From Christensenellaceae bacterium (lineage in GTDB: Bacteria > Bacillota > Clostridia > Christensenellales > Aristaeellaceae), in assembly GCA_022510815.1 (NCBI GenBank), contig JAFLST010000003.1:89242-133274 (forward strand): a DNA stretch of 44,033 nucleotides, given 5' to 3'. Shown here piece by piece: positions 22,549-30,250 of the stretch. The notes under the pieces were generated by a model that was given only the letters and a program-made list of their open reading frames with translations, was not told the DNA's origin and searched no databases. Position 1 is the first letter of the stretch, and each line of letters begins with the position of its first letter. Both the position numbers and the translations under genes were made by a program.

Positions 22549-25266
22549 TCACGCGCTCAGCTTTGATTTGAGTTTGGTCAGTTCCTGCTCTGCGGCTTCA
22601 TATTCAAAATCCGCTGTAAGCTGCGCCGCTTTTCCAAAGTAATCCTTTAACGGTTCGCCGCTGAAAGAATAGCCGGAGGTCTCAGCGGCGATTGCAGCCG
22701 CCGTATCCGCGTCGAAGCTGCGGCAGGCGCTTATGGCCTGATCGAGATACGTCTTCAGCCTGTCGGCAGGGAGCTCCATCAGCTCTGCGGCTACGGTTTC
22801 CTGCTGCTGCGGGGCGGATTCTCCCAGATACAGGCGGGCAGCGTTGACGACCTCTCCGTACAGCTTCAGGAGCGCGTCGTTCTTCTTTCTGGAGGATTCG
22901 TCGAGGGTTCCGGCCTTGCCTGCTGCTTCCAGCTCCTTGGCAAGCTCCGATAGCTTGACCGCGCCCATGTTCAGAGAGCTGCTCTTTAAGGCATGCACTT
23001 CGATGACGTAGTTCTTCAGATCCCTCTGTTCAAACAGCTGATTGATCTGACGAATCTTCGAGCTGCCCTCATGGGCATACAGGGAGAGGATTTCTCTGTA
23101 ATTGTTCTCGTTTCCGCCCATGTAGGAGATGCCCTTTTCGACGTCCAGCAGGCGAGGATCCACGCTCGCCAGACTGCGTCTGCGTTCAGCCGGATTTTCA
23201 TAGCCGGTTCTGACGGGCTCCTGCATGTATTCTCTGGGAAGATGATTCCGCAGGGTTCTGTCAAGGGCCGAGAGCTCAATTGGCTTAGCGAGGAAATCAT
23301 CAAAGCCGGAGTTCAGGAACATCTCTCTGGCGCCGTTGGCTACGTTTGCGGTCAGGGCGATGATCGGCAGGTTCTTGTAGTATTCGCCCGGCTTGTTCCT
23401 GAGGATAGCGGTCGCTTCCACGCCGTCCATGCCCGGCATCATGTGATCCATGAAGACAAGGTCGATATCCTCGGTCTCGAGTATTCTGATTGCCTCGGGT
23501 CCGCTGATGGCTGTGAGAACCTGCATATTGTAGGGCTGCATCAGGCCCATGGCGACCTTGAGGTTGATCACGTTGTCGTCGACGATCAGCACCTTGGCCC
23601 TCGGCGCGCAGAAGTAGACGCTGGCGCTCCGGCTCTCGTTGATGTTGAGCACGATGCTTTCATGATTGAGCGCGGAGACCACGGGGATCACATAGAAGGG
23701 ACTGTAAACCCGCTGAATGCCGTCGGACAGCAGCATGGTCTCGACCCGGTCCTGAATGACGAAAATCTGGGCGTCCCTGACGGCGCTCTCAAAGAAGAAG
23801 CTGTCCCGATGATACTGCTCGCTGCCGACGAAGACATGGGTGAGGGCATGGGCGGCGTGATCTTCCTTGAGCTGAGCCATGGTCTCGATGTATCTGAAAT
23901 CCACGCCCATTTCGCGGCCCATCTCGACAAAGAGCTCTCCCTCTTCCGCGGCGAAGTCGCTGTCCTCAAAGCAGGCGGCGGCATGAATCTTCTCCGCGTC
24001 ATTGATGGAGACAAACGGCCTTTCATCGCTGACATGCAGGGGGATGGCAAAGCGGAATTCGCTGCCGACACCATACTCGCTCTTGGCGCTGATAAATCCG
24101 CCCATCTGGTGCACCAGACTCTTGGAGATCGCGAGACCGAGGCCCGTTCCTTCCACGGCGTGATTTTTCTTGGTGTCCACCTGCCGGAAGCTGGTGAAGA
24201 TTTTCTCGATGTTTTCTTCCATGATGCCGATGCCCGTATCCGCTACGGATACCACAAGGTTCACGCCGTATTCCTGCACCGAGCGCGACACGGTGAGCGT
24301 GATGCAGCCGCGTTCCGTAAACTTGATCGCGTTGGTCATCAGGTTGATGATGATCTGCTTGATGCGCACCTCGTCGCCAAGGAGCCCTCTGGGAATGTTC
24401 GGATCGACTCTGACAAGAAGCTTCAGCCTCTTTGCGCCCTTCCTCGCTTCCGCCATGTTCACAACGTCGTTCAGGATGGACGCGATGTTGAACTCCTCTT
24501 TGACGATCTCCATCTTGCCGGAGTCGATCTTGGAGAAGTCGAGGATATCGTTGATGATGGAAAGCAGGCTGCGGCCCGAGGCCTGGATGTTGAAGCAGTT
24601 TTCGCGGACGCTTTCGCTGAGCGAGTCCTCCCGGAGAATCAGCTCGCACATGCCGATGATGGCGTTCATGGGCGTGCGGATTTCGTGGCTCATGTTCGCC
24701 AGAAAGTCCGATTTATACTGCTCTGCCCGCTGCGCCTCTTCCACGCTTTCGAGCATCTGCTCCCGGCTCTGGTTCATCTTGGTGATAAAGAGCATCAGGA
24801 AGAACAGCGCCGCAAACAGGATGGAGACTCTCACGATGAATTCGCTGATCTGGATCGAGGTGCCGAACTGGATGGTGTCCAGAATGACGGCGTGGTAGAT
24901 AATCCCGAGCGCGATCAGCCCGGAGTAGGCAAACAGCAGCGTTACGTCACGATAGACGGCCAGAATCATGGCCGCGCCCAGAAAGACAAAGATGGCGGGA
25001 TAAATGTCCCCCTCCGCAAGGCTGGTGATAAAGATGTTGCCGAAGGAGAACAGCATGGTCAGATAGGATTGAAGGGTCGGGGAGCTTTTTGAATGAAAGG
25101 ACAGATAGGTCAATATGATCAGATGAATGACCGGAATTGCCGTCATCCATGTCGGCCAGTGGTTGAAGTAGGCCATGATCCCCATCATGAGCGAACAGAA
25201 TGTATAAATCGCCCATGCGGATTTGCCGGCGACCCTTTTGTCAGTCGTTACCAGTGAGAAGATCAT
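22549..25266 (-). CDS. membrane hybrid histidine kinase with REC and Hpt domains
   Basis: 905 residues. About six membrane helices fill residues 17-162, then a coiled linker. HisKA: His194 in NMSHEIRTPMNAIIG. ATPase: N-box NLMTNAIKF (about 308-316), G1 DTGIGI (343-348), G2 GTGLGLAIS (373-381). Residues about 420-545 form a receiver-like region without an obvious acceptor. REC: Asp607 in FMDHMMPGMDG, Lys661 in AKPI. Hpt: His758 in EVHALKSSSLNMG. The last 100 residues are helical and unassigned. The chain suggests a His-Asp-His relay ending on a separate receiver, most simply the REC-GGDEF protein encoded next. ATG 25266 has AGGAGCG upstream. No extracellular sensor domain, so the signal may be membrane-borne. 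Confidence 0.9.
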   Translation of the reverse strand: MIFSLVTTDKRVAGKSAWAIYTFCSLMMGIMAYFNHWPTWMTAIPVIHLIILTYLSFHSKSSPTLQSYLTMLFSFGNIFITSLAEGDIYPAIFVFLGAAMILAVYRDVTLLFAYSGLIALGIIYHAVILDTIQFGTSIQISEFIVRVSILFAALFFLMLFITKMNQSREQMLESVEEAQRAEQYKSDFLANMSHEIRTPMNAIIGMCELILREDSLSESVRENCFNIQASGRSLLSIINDILDFSKIDSGKMEIVKEEFNIASILNDVVNMAEARKGAKRLKLLVRVDPNIPRGLLGDEVRIKQIIINLMTNAIKFTERGCITLTVSRSVQEYGVNLVVSVADTGIGIMEENIEKIFTSFRQVDTKKNHAVEGTGLGLAISKSLVHQMGGFISAKSEYGVGSEFRFAIPLHVSDERPFVSINDAEKIHAAACFEDSDFAAEEGELFVEMGREMGVDFRYIETMAQLKEDHAAHALTHVFVGSEQYHRDSFFFESAVRDAQIFVIQDRVETMLLSDGIQRVYSPFYVIPVVSALNHESIVLNINESRSASVYFCAPRAKVLIVDDNVINLKVAMGLMQPYNMQVLTAISGPEAIRILETEDIDLVFMDHMMPGMDGVEATAILRNKPGEYYKNLPIIALTANVANGAREMFLNSGFDDFLAKPIELSALDRTLRNHLPREYMQEPVRTGYENPAERRRSLASVDPRLLDVEKGISYMGGNENNYREILSLYAHEGSSKIRQINQLFEQRDLKNYVIEVHALKSSSLNMGAVKLSELAKELEAAGKAGTLDESSRKKNDALLKLYGEVVNAARLYLGESAPQQQETVAAELMELPADRLKTYLDQAISACRSFDADTAAAIAAETSGYSFSGEPLKDYFGKAAQLTADFEYEAAEQELTKLKSKLSA

Positions 25267-25329
25267 TTTGGCTCACGCTCCTGTGAAGTCATGCCTGATC
25301 AGATGGATTCCGGAAGTATCAAAACGGCG

Positions 25330-25358
25330 GGTGATCGCGATGATCCGCCGTATCGCTT
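25330..25358 (-). promoter_or_regulatory. hairpin in the kinase 5' leader
   Basis: Minus-strand leader contains CGGCGG and CCGCCG arms enclosing GATC/GATC pairs, followed by TTTTG. It lies between promoter and start codon and could act as an attenuator; the T run is short. Confidence 0.4.
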
Positions 25359-25368
25359 TTTCGTCCAT

Positions 25369-25397
25369 AGTATACTATACTTTCACTTTTTTTCCAA
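25369..25397 (-). promoter_or_regulatory. sigma-A promoter for the kinase-GGDEF operon
   Basis: Minus strand TTGGAA (25397-25392), 17-base spacer, TATACT (25374-25369), in the most AT-rich stretch of the window. Confidence 0.7.
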
Positions 25398-25438
25398 CTG
25401 AAAAAACAACTTTTGTTCTGATTAGTTGTCAGTTCAGA

Positions 25439-25483
25439 CAAAAAGAACCGTTATCCGTCCAAGAGGACAGCAGATAACGGTTC
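25439..25483 (-). terminator. intrinsic terminator after the Y-family polymerase gene
   Basis: 11-bp perfect stem GAACCGTTATC and GATAACGGTTC (25445-25455 with 25473-25483); on the minus strand it runs into TTTTTGTCT. Confidence 0.88.
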
Positions 25484-25501
25484 CGATGATCATACACAGG
25501 G

Positions 25502-26746
25502 TTAGGGCACAAATCCGACCGGGTGAATGACGTGATCCTCCTTGGGGTTGATGCGGGCAAAAGCGCTGTCCGCCAGCACCACGCCGCGCTGGACGATGGT
25601 GTGCCCGAAGCGCCTGCGGATGCCGTCGAGGGCCGCGTCCATGCGCTCCTGCTGCTCCCGGCGGCGCTGGATGCCCAGCATGTCGAGCTGCAGCGGCTCG
25701 TCGGCCATGGTCAGCATGGCGCATTGGAGCCCCACCGAGCGCATCGGCAGGCTGTGCGCGTACCGCTCGGCAAACAGGCGGCAGGCGGCGTCGGCGATCT
25801 CGCTGGTGATGTTGGTGGGCCGGTCCAGCACGCACTGGTGCGAGGTGGTGACCAGCGAGGTTGTTCTCGCGCTGATCGACACGCAGCGGGCCCGGAAGCC
25901 GCCCTCCCGCAGCCGCGCGCCGACGCTCTCCGCCAGCAGGTAGTAGACGCAGCGGGCGTCCTCGATGGTGACGATGTCGTGCGGGGTGGTGGTGCTGTTG
26001 CCGACGGACTTGATGGCCGACTCCACCGTGCAGGGCCGGACGGGGGAGTCCTCCTGCCCCAGCGCGAAGGCCTTGATCATCAGGCCATTCTTTCCAAACC
26101 GACTGCGGAGCACCTCATCCGGCGCTTCGGCGAGCTGCCCGATGGTGCGGATGGAGATATCGGCCAGCTTACGGGTGGTCGCCCGGCCGACATAGAGCAG
26201 GTCGCCCACCGGCAGATGCGCGGTCTTTTCCCGGAAATCCTCCCGGCGCAGCACGGTCACCGCGTCGGGCTTTTTCATGTCGGAGCCCAGCTTGGCCAGC
26301 ACCTTGCCGAAGCTCACGCCGATGGAAACGGTGATGCCCAGCTCCTCCCGGATGCGTCGACGCAGCTCGTGGGCGATGCGCTCGCCGTCATCCATGCTGC
26401 GGCCGGGGTGGGAGAGGTCGACCCAGTTTTCGTCCAGCCCGAAGGCCTCGACCCGGTCGGAATACTCCTCGACGATGGCCCGCATCCGCTTGGAAAAATG
26501 GATGTAGAGTGGGAAATCCGGCGGCACGGTGATGAGCTCAGGACAGAGCTGCCGGGCCTGCCAGATAGCCATGCCTGTCTTGACCCCGCGCTGCCGGGCC
26601 TGAACGCTGCTGGTCAGCACGATACCGTGCCGGGCCTCCGGGTCGCCGCACACCGCCAGCGCCTTGCCGCGAAGCTCGGGGCGATAGACGCATTCCACCG
26701 TCGCGTAGAAGCTGTTCGCATCCACATGAAAGATAATCCGTTCCAT
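25502..26746 (-). CDS. dinB: Y-family DNA polymerase IV (translesion)
   Basis: 414 residues. Metal-binding residues: Asp9 in FHVDANSFYATVE, and Asp105-Glu106 in FGLDENWVDL. The palm/fingers part VLTSSVQARQRGVKTGM, the GVSFGKVLAKLGSDMKKP block and the thumb VGRATTRKLADISIRTIGQLAE follow; the little finger ends in QLDML, a likely clamp-binding motif. It copies damaged templates with low fidelity. Transcription starts from a promoter carrying two LexA boxes, so it belongs to the SOS response. No umuD-like gene is adjacent. The start codon context (GGTGAACAGCC before ATG) is weak. Confidence 0.93.
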   Translation of the reverse strand: MERIIFHVDANSFYATVECVYRPELRGKALAVCGDPEARHGIVLTSSVQARQRGVKTGMAIWQARQLCPELITVPPDFPLYIHFSKRMRAIVEEYSDRVEAFGLDENWVDLSHPGRSMDDGERIAHELRRRIREELGITVSIGVSFGKVLAKLGSDMKKPDAVTVLRREDFREKTAHLPVGDLLYVGRATTRKLADISIRTIGQLAEAPDEVLRSRFGKNGLMIKAFALGQEDSPVRPCTVESAIKSVGNSTTTPHDIVTIEDARCVYYLLAESVGARLREGGFRARCVSISARTTSLVTTSHQCVLDRPTNITSEIADAACRLFAERYAHSLPMRSVGLQCAMLTMADEPLQLDMLGIQRRREQQERMDAALDGIRRRFGHTIVQRGVVLADSAFARINPKEDHVIHPVGFVP

Positions 26747-26764
26747 GGCTGTTCACCGTCCGTA

Positions 26765-26778
26765 CGAACGTAAGTTCT
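26765..26778 (-). promoter_or_regulatory. LexA (SOS) box 1
   Basis: CGAAC-GTAA-GTTCT read on the plus strand, matching the Firmicute LexA consensus CGAAC-N4-GTTYN. It lies just downstream of the -10 of the dinB promoter. Confidence 0.8.
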
Positions 26779-26783
26779 TATAT

Positions 26784-26812
26784 AGAATAAAACAAATGTT
26801 CGCATTTGTCAA
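26784..26812 (-). promoter_or_regulatory. sigma-A promoter for dinB overlapping LexA box 2
   Basis: Minus strand TTGACA (26812-26807), 17-base spacer, TATTCT (26789-26784). The spacer contains a second LexA-like site CGAAC-ATTT-GTTTT (26802-26789), so LexA would cover the promoter itself. Confidence 0.8.
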
Positions 26813-26848
26813 GAGAAAAAGATTGGAACAGAGAGCGAGCGTGCGCGC

Positions 26849-26878
26849 AAAAAAAGACCCGGCATGTCGCTGCCGGGC
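26849..26878 (-). terminator. intrinsic terminator after icd
   Basis: CCCGGCA (26858-26864) pairs with TGCCGGG (26871-26877); on the minus strand followed by seven T. Confidence 0.9.
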
Positions 26879-26911
26879 CAATGTTATTAAAGGAAGTACC
26901 ATGGGATGCCT

Positions 26912-28105
26912 TTACAGCTTTTCCGCGATGGCCTGCAGGAATGCCTTGCTGTTCACCGCGGTGCACTCGCCGTCCCACAGCAGAGCGAGGTCTTTGGTCA
27001 TCACGCCGCTCTCGATGGTGTCGAGGGTGGCCTGTTCCAGCTTGTCGGCGAAGGCCATCAGCTCGGGCAGCTCATCCAGTTCGCCGCGCTTGCGCAACGC
27101 TCCGGACCATGCGAAGATCGTCGCCACCGGGTTGGTGGAGGTCTCCTCGCCCTTCAGGTAGCGGTAGTAGTGCCGGGTGACGGTGCCGTGGGCGGCCTCA
27201 TACTCGAACTGTCCGTCGGGAGAGACCAGCACGGAGGTCATCATCGCCAGCGAGCCGAAGGCCGTCGCCACCATGTCCGACATCACGTCGCCGTCATAGT
27301 TCTTGCAGGCCCAGATGAAGCCGCCCTTGCTGCGTACCACGCGGGCCACGGCATCGTCGATCAGCGTGTAGAAATATTCGATGCCCGCCGCCTCGAACTT
27401 TGCCTTGTAGTCCGTGTCGTAAATCTCTTGGAAGATGTCCTTGAAGCGGTGGTCATAGGTCTTGCTGATGGTGTCCTTGGTAGAGAACCACAGATCCTGC
27501 TTCACGGACAGCGCGTACTGGAAGCAGGCGTGCGCGAAGGAAGTGATGGAAGCGTCCAGATTGTGCACGCCCTGCAGGATGCCGGGGCCTTTGAATTCAA
27601 AGACCGTCTGGCGGATCTCCTGTCCGTCCTCGCCGGTGAAGACCAGCTCCGCCTTGCCCGCGCCGGGAATCTTCATCTCCACGTTGCGGTACACGTCGCC
27701 ATAGGCGTGGCGGGCGATGGTGATCGGCTGCTCCCATGTGCGGACGGTCGGATGCACACCCTTCACCAGAATCGGTGCGCGGAACACCGTGCCGTCCAGC
27801 ATGGCGCGGATGGTGCCATTGGGGGACTTCCACATCTCATGCAGGCTGTATTCAGTCATGCGCTGGGCGTTGGGGGTGATGGTGGCGCACTTCACGGCGA
27901 CACCGAGGCGCTTGGTGGCGTTGGCGCTGTCGATGGTCACCTGATCGCGTGTCTCGTCGCGGTGGGGCAGTCCAAGGTCATAATACTCGGTCTTCAGATC
28001 CACATAAGGCTCAATCAGCAGCGCTTTGATGTCCGCCCACAGGATGCGGGTCATCTCGTCGCCGTCCATCTCCACCAGCGGGGTCTTCATGACGATTTTG
28101 CTCAT
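26912..28105 (-). CDS. icd: NADP-dependent isocitrate dehydrogenase
   Basis: 397 residues, the dimeric NADP type related to eukaryotic enzymes; oxidises isocitrate to 2-oxoglutarate and CO2. Begins [13 protein letters not shown], has the substrate segment TITPNAQRM and [19 protein letters not shown], the metal-binding NYDGDVMSD, and the NADP region [20 protein letters not shown]. The start at 28105 (MSKIVMKTP) is preferred because AAGGAG lies eight bases upstream; an ATG six bases earlier is too close to that site. Single-gene unit, divergent from the small ORF/PadR operon. No citrate synthase or aconitase is in the window. Confidence 0.95.
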   Translation of the reverse strand: MSKIVMKTPLVEMDGDEMTRILWADIKALLIEPYVDLKTEYYDLGLPHRDETRDQVTIDSANATKRLGVAVKCATITPNAQRMTEYSLHEMWKSPNGTIRAMLDGTVFRAPILVKGVHPTVRTWEQPITIARHAYGDVYRNVEMKIPGAGKAELVFTGEDGQEIRQTVFEFKGPGILQGVHNLDASITSFAHACFQYALSVKQDLWFSTKDTISKTYDHRFKDIFQEIYDTDYKAKFEAAGIEYFYTLIDDAVARVVRSKGGFIWACKNYDGDVMSDMVATAFGSLAMMTSVLVSPDGQFEYEAAHGTVTRHYYRYLKGEETSTNPVATIFAWSGALRKRGELDELPELMAFADKLEQATLDTIESGVMTKDLALLWDGECTAVNSKAFLQAIAEKL

Positions 28106-28142
28106 GGTCATTGCTCCTTTTTGGCAGTCAGTATTCACAGAG

Positions 28143-28171
28143 ATTGTACCGTGAACGCGGATTTTGCGCAA
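28143..28171 (-). promoter_or_regulatory. sigma-A promoter for icd
   Basis: Minus strand TTGCGC (28171-28166), 17-base spacer, TACAAT (28148-28143). Confidence 0.7.
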
Positions 28172-28246
28172 GGGCTAAACACCAAAAGAACAGCAGGAGA
28201 AGTATCTCGAGGTATCTGAAATAGTTTTTGTAAATTATCTGACATA

Positions 28247-28280
28247 ATACCTTGACAGATGAGGTATATCGTGATAGAAT
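28247..28280 (+). promoter_or_regulatory. promoter of the small ORF/PadR operon with overlapping inverted repeat
   Basis: TTGACA (28252-28257), 17-base spacer, TAGAAT (28275-28280). ATACCT (28247-28252) and AGGTAT (28262-28267) form an inverted repeat over the -35, a plausible PadR operator; a further AGGTAT half-site occurs at 28210-28215. Confidence 0.65.
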
Positions 28281-28301
28281 GTCGCCATGGGAGGTGAGGA
28301 C

Positions 28302-28436
28302 ATGCCGACGAACGGGCAGAGGAGGTCCCATCCTGAGCAGCGCAAGCCGAAGGACAGGCGGCGCGAGATCATCAGGGAATGGAAGCTGAGGTGCGACGAC
28401 TTAACCGGGCAACCGGAGCTTATGAAACGGAGGTGA
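28302..28436 (+). CDS. small basic protein of unknown function (44 residues)
   Basis: An open frame of 44 codons, ATG 28302 with GGAGGTG at 28290-28296, stop TGA 28434-28436, directly behind a good promoter. The product is very basic in its first half (RRSHPEQRKPKDRRREIIRE) and ends DDLTGQPELMKRR. Its last codons contain the ribosome site (GGAGGTG) of padR, whose ATG is four bases after the stop, so translation could be coupled. An ATG at 28287 in the same frame is an alternative start. I do not recognise the sequence; it may be a real small protein or only a leader ORF. Confidence 0.5.
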   Translation: MPTNGQRRSHPEQRKPKDRRREIIREWKLRCDDLTGQPELMKRR

Positions 28437-28440
28437 GCGC

Positions 28441-28767
28441 ATGGCATTGACGGCGGATATTCTGCGGGGATATACCGACGCGATCATTCTCCGGCAGCTT
28501 GCCGGGGAGGACAGCTACGGCTATCAGATCAACAAGCGGGTAACGGCCATCACCGGCGGCGCGCTGGAAATGAAGGAAGCGACGCTGTACACGGCGTTCC
28601 GGCGGCTGGAAGCGGGCGGCTTCATCCGCTCCTACTGGGGCGACGAGCAGACCGGCGCCCGCAGGCGGTACTACGCCATCACGGAAGCGGGCAGGGAAAA
28701 GCTGCACGCAGACGTGGCCACATGGCAGGAGACCAAAGCACAGATCGACCAATTGCTGGAGGGATGA
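28441..28767 (+). CDS. PadR family transcriptional regulator
   Basis: 108 residues, the short PadR class. Winged helix with DSYGYQINKRVTAITGG, then ATLYTAFRRLEAGGFIRSYW and the wing RRRYYAITEAGREKLHADV; a C-terminal helix (about 92-107) dimerises. PadR proteins repress genes for stress or envelope functions and are often released by small molecules. GGAGGTG precedes ATG 28441. The downstream gene starts three bases after its stop, so the two form an operon; an inverted repeat at the promoter is a candidate autoregulatory site. Confidence 0.93.
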   Translation: MALTADILRGYTDAIILRQLAGEDSYGYQINKRVTAITGGALEMKEATLYTAFRRLEAGGFIRSYWGDEQTGARRRYYAITEAGREKLHADVATWQETKAQIDQLLEG

Positions 28768-28770
28768 GCG

Positions 28771-30072
28771 ATGAACGAAACGGTAGCGAGAATCGTGGAA
28801 CTGCTGTTCCAGGATGTTGAGATGAACGATGAAGTGAGAGCCATCCGCGACGAGGTGATGGACAACTGTCAGGAGCGCTTCGGCGATCTGCTGAACCGCG
28901 GCCTGTCGGAGGACGAGGCCATCGCGGCGGTGGTCGAGAGCCTCAAGGGTATGGAGGAAGTGCTGGCAGGATATCCGCGCAGGGCTGAGGCGGAGGATAA
29001 TGCGGCGTTCTCGGGTACCGGTGCGCGGAGCGCCATGCTGGGCGGCAACGGCGGTCATGCTGCTTTCAGTGCTCAGGGTCTCCGGAAGGTATCGGTCAAC
29101 CTGCAGGGCGAGGACGTGTCCTTCGAGCCCTCACCGGACGCCGAGGTGCATGTGATCTGCAATATTGGCGAGAACGGGGAGAACCGGTTCAGGGTGGCGA
29201 CGGAACTGACAGGCGGCGAGCTGCGCGTCACCCGGGAGAAAACCGGGGGCAGTGAGCGGATCGAAAAGCATGTGCACTTCAATGGCGCGGACATTGACTT
29301 TTTTGCCAAGGATTTCAGCTTTGACAGTCTGGGCGATATGCTTCGCAAATTGATGCGAGGCATACAGACGAGCTTCGACGGGGATGAACGGGTGTGCATT
29401 CAGGTGCCCGCCGCGACGGTTCTGGAGATGGTGCAGGTGCAGACTACCAGCGGCAACGTAAGTGTAGACGGCCTGATGATGGATCATATCCATGTGGATA
29501 GCCGGAGCGGTGATCTGCGCGTGGAACTGCCTGATTCCTGCGTGCTGGATTGGGCGGAGCTGCACACCACCAGCGGCGACGCGGAGGCATGGTTGTCCGC
29601 CAATGCGGTGGTGCTCCAGAGCATGTCCGGCGACGTGCGCTATGTGGGCGCGGCCAAGACGCTTTCCGCCAGCTCCACCAGCGGCGACGTGACCGTCGAG
29701 CTGACGTCGGGTTCCTGCGGTAAGTGCGAGGTCAAGAGCATTTCCGGCGACGTGGAGTGCATGGGTGCCATACAGGCGATCAAGGCCAACACGACCAGCG
29801 GCGACATCACCCTGAACACGGACAGCGAGACGATGGAGTTCGCCACGGTCAGCGGCGATGTGAAGATCATGGCGCAGGATAGCGGGCTGCGGTCTGTTGA
29901 GGGCCATACCACCAGCGGCGACGTTATGGTCAGCCTGCCCGGCAGCGTGAAGGAAGCGGACGTCAGCCTCCGCAGCACCAGCGGCGATATCAGGCAGGGA
30001 CTCGCCAGCGTCATCGGCGCGCCTCTGCGCATTGCGGTGCGCACGGTCTCCGGCGATATCACCGTCCGGTAA
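28771..30072 (+). CDS. DUF4097-type beta-helix protein with N-terminal HAAS-like domain
   Basis: 433 residues. Residues 1-65 are helical and resemble the HAAS/DUF1700-type module found behind PadR genes (VARIVELLFQDVEMNDEVRA ... LSEDEAIAAVVESLKGMEEV). Residues about 220-433 hold eleven repeats centred on SGN or SGD, glycine at 228, 247, 269, 287, 305, 326, 344, 362, 383, 405 and 428, spaced 18-23 residues, as in DUF4097/LiaG-like right-handed beta-helices. No signal peptide or membrane helix is seen, so unlike many relatives it looks cytosolic or peripheral. GGAGGGATGAG precedes ATG 28771. Function unknown; context suggests envelope or stress sensing with PadR. Confidence 0.85.
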   Translation: MNETVARIVELLFQDVEMNDEVRAIRDEVMDNCQERFGDLLNRGLSEDEAIAAVVESLKGMEEVLAGYPRRAEAEDNAAFSGTGARSAMLGGNGGHAAFSAQGLRKVSVNLQGEDVSFEPSPDAEVHVICNIGENGENRFRVATELTGGELRVTREKTGGSERIEKHVHFNGADIDFFAKDFSFDSLGDMLRKLMRGIQTSFDGDERVCIQVPAATVLEMVQVQTTSGNVSVDGLMMDHIHVDSRSGDLRVELPDSCVLDWAELHTTSGDAEAWLSANAVVLQSMSGDVRYVGAAKTLSASSTSGDVTVELTSGSCGKCEVKSISGDVECMGAIQAIKANTTSGDITLNTDSETMEFATVSGDVKIMAQDSGLRSVEGHTTSGDVMVSLPGSVKEADVSLRSTSGDIRQGLASVIGAPLRIAVRTVSGDITVR

Positions 30073-30079
30073 TTGATAA

Positions 30080-30169
30080 GCGTAAAAACATCAGGCGGGC
30101 CAACGTCAGGCGCTGCTCCCGAATCTAATGGGCGAATCGGAGAGCGACGGACGCGGCCCGCTTTTACGC
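30080..30169 (+). other. large structured intergenic element, possible terminator
   Basis: GCGTAAAA (30080-30087) pairs with TTTTACGC (30162-30169); inside it GCGGGCC (30095-30101) pairs with GGCCCGC (30155-30161); the 53-base interior has its own weaker stem (CTCC/GGAG). The GC-rich stem followed by TTTT would work as a terminator for the PadR operon, but the size and nesting are unusual. Confidence 0.5.
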
Positions 30170-30250
30170 ATGTAAAATCATGGAGGCATTCAACCAGCGG
30201 GTCATGGGCCGTCGTCCAAAGAGGTGAAAAACGTTAAGGAGGCTGTACCC

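Noticed and set aside
22993-25092. A 699-codon open frame opposite the histidine kinase gene
   Set aside because: Its product shows no recognisable domain, while the minus-strand frame encodes a complete kinase with all motifs. Long antisense frames are common at this GC content.
29440-30060. CRISPR-like or tandem DNA repeat in the beta-helix gene
   Set aside because: The recurring ACCAGCGGCGA reflects protein repeats of 18-23 codons with diverged sequence between; there are no constant repeats with unique spacers.
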